DNA of 7,754 nucleotides from Planctomycetota bacterium. GTDB taxonomy: Bacteria; Planctomycetota; UBA8108; UBA1146. The position numbers and the translations under genes are program-made. The number at the start of each line of letters is the position of its first letter. The first letter of the stretch is position 1. The stretch spans positions 1-7,754 of the forward strand of contig NZJA01000056.1 in assembly GCA_002691835.1 (NCBI GenBank), read 5' to 3'. The notes under the pieces were generated by a model. It ran no database searches. It was not told where the DNA came from and saw only the letters and a program-made list of their open reading frames with translations. Of this stretch, positions 7,240-7,754 are shown one piece after another.

Positions 7240-7282
7240 CCGCCGGTTTCGGAAGTCCTTCCCGGTTTGCTTCGAGGTGATC

Positions 7283-7310
7283 TTGACAGAAAGGCTGACA
7301 GGGATATGCT
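7283..7310 (+). promoter_or_regulatory. Sigma-70-type promoter, likely for tRNA-Asp
   Basis: TTGACA (7283-7288) is a perfect -35 box. TATGCT (7305-7310) matches the -10 consensus at four of six bases, and the spacer is 16 bases. It lies downstream of the DUF456 terminator and points at the tRNA. The expected RNA start near 7317 would leave a leader of about 110 bases before the tRNA. Confidence 0.6.
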
Positions 7311-7316
7311 TCTCTC

Positions 7317-7412
7317 TGGCGGTAATTTGATGTGATCTCTTTTCCGCCAACCTGCCTTCTGTGGCAACCGCAGACGATTCATGAACAGCGATCCGCCTTC
7401 ATGATGATTTGG
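7317..7412 (+). other. Structured leader upstream of tRNA-Asp, no gene seen
   Basis: Between the promoter and the tRNA there is no credible reading frame, but several short stems can form. TGGCGG (7317-7322) pairs with CCGCCA (7344-7349). CTGTGG (7359-7364) pairs with CCGCAG (7368-7373, one G-T pair, CAA loop). TCATGAA (7379-7385) pairs with TTCATGA (7398-7404). Each alone could be chance. No known riboswitch or T-box pattern is recognised. Confidence 0.35.
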
Positions 7413-7503
<91 letters not shown>

Positions 7504-7512
<9 letters not shown>

Positions 7513-7533
7513 TTCTTTTCTTCCGGCCACGAT
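7504..7533 (+). other. Hairpin in tRNA-Asp trailer
   Basis: TCGTGGCC (7505-7512) pairs with GGCCACGA (7525-7532), with an extra G-T pair outside, around a pyrimidine-rich 12-base loop. It reuses the right arm of the inverted repeat around the tRNA, so the two structures exclude each other. No T run follows, so it is a poor intrinsic terminator. It may set the 3' end for processing. Confidence 0.5.
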
Positions 7534-7585
7534 GGATTCTCGGTCTGGATTCTCGGTCTGGATTCTCGGTCTGGATTCTCGGTCT
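7534..7585. repeat. 13-bp tandem repeat, four perfect copies
   Basis: The unit GGATTCTCGGTCT occurs four times head to tail (7534-7546, 7547-7559, 7560-7572, 7573-7585) without a mismatch. The unit length is not a multiple of three, so a coding repeat is unlikely. It starts two bases after the trailer hairpin core. Confidence 0.95.
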
Positions 7586-7587
7586 GG

Positions 7588-7646
7588 TTCGCATCTCACT
7601 CTATTTCACATCTCACTCTATTTCACATTTCATGCTGTTTCGCATC
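7588..7646. repeat. 17-bp phased repeat
   Basis: The core TTCRCATY occurs at 7588, 7605, 7622 and 7639, exactly 17 bases apart. The full 17-base units at 7592-7608 and 7609-7625 are identical, and 7626-7642 is a degraded copy with five mismatches. It is a different unit from the adjacent 13-bp array. Confidence 0.85.
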
Positions 7647-7669
7647 AGACGGAGCATCTTTCCTCTCGT

Positions 7670-7694
7670 CGCATCGTCTTTGGCGCATCGTCTT
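7670..7694. repeat. Two direct copies of CGCATCGTCTT
   Basis: The 11-base word occurs at 7670-7680 and 7684-7694, with a period of 14. It shares GCATC with the 17-bp array just upstream, so it may be a more decayed part of the same repeat-prone stretch. Confidence 0.7.
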
Positions 7695-7715
7695 CCAATA
7701 AACACAGAACCTCAA

Positions 7716-7754
7716 ATGAAGTCTGAATCTGTGGATTTCAATGCTGGGGCCGTC
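7716..7754 (+). CDS. Possible start of a gene running off the window
   Basis: An ATG at 7716 opens thirteen codons without a stop to the end of the window (M-K-S-E-S-V-D-F-N-A-G-A-V). The wording looks like an ordinary soluble N-terminus. No ribosome site is visible upstream, whereas most genes here have one, so this is only a candidate. An in-frame GTG at 7731 is an alternative. Thirteen open codons is short enough to arise by chance. Confidence 0.3.
   Translation, partial: MKSESVDFNAGAV

Noticed and set aside
6817..7350. A 177-codon frame antisense to the DUF456 gene
   Set aside because: Low-complexity Pro/Ala/Lys-rich translation typical of the reverse strand of a glycine-rich membrane gene; it also crosses the terminator and promoter region.
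7534..7694. CRISPR array
   Set aside because: The repeats are head to tail without unique spacers, and units of 13 and 17 bases are too short; no cas gene is present.

Overview
The window is about 7.75 kb of ordinary-looking bacterial chromosome of moderate GC content. It carries six complete protein genes, a tRNA gene, the 3' end of a tmRNA gene and possibly the first codons of one more gene. I suspect Planctomycetota, or a related PVC-group bacterium. The reasons are the lipoprotein joining a c-type haem site to FG-GAP/VCBS repeats, the membrane glycosyltransferase fused to TPR repeats, and several secreted proteins that match no common family. This is a judgement from gene style, not a proven placement.

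Layout. Bases 1-119 are the 3' end of ssrA (tmRNA), followed by a hairpin. truB (tRNA pseudouridine-55 synthase) runs rightward to 1255. It meets, stop codon to stop codon with a 4-base overlap, a leftward gene for a secreted protein with TPR-like helices and a jelly-roll-like C-terminus. From a short divergent spacer, a rightward gene (2400-4076) encodes a lipoprotein with a CxxCH haem site and at least six calcium-loop propeller repeats. Converging on it is a leftward two-gene operon, read from 6574 down to 4138: a small lipoprotein, then a large GT-C membrane glycosyltransferase with C-terminal TPRs. Divergent from that operon is a DUF456 membrane protein (6632-7177) with a good intrinsic terminator. 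A near-consensus promoter and a leader of about 110 nt lead to tRNA-Asp(GTC) at 7427-7503. After the tRNA come about 210 bases of short tandem repeats, and then a possible gene start at 7716.

How the genes relate. The ends hold translation genes (tmRNA, TruB, tRNA-Asp). The middle encodes the cell envelope: two lipoproteins, a secreted protein and two integral membrane proteins. Only the lipoprotein/glycosyltransferase pair looks co-transcribed. No mobile element, CRISPR array, toxin-antitoxin pair or defence system is visible.

The most unusual part is around the tRNA. The tRNA is enclosed by a perfect 12-bp inverted repeat that would extend its acceptor helix, and a third copy of the 8-base core downstream can form a competing hairpin. 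Next to this lie a 13-bp x4 array and a 17-bp phased array.
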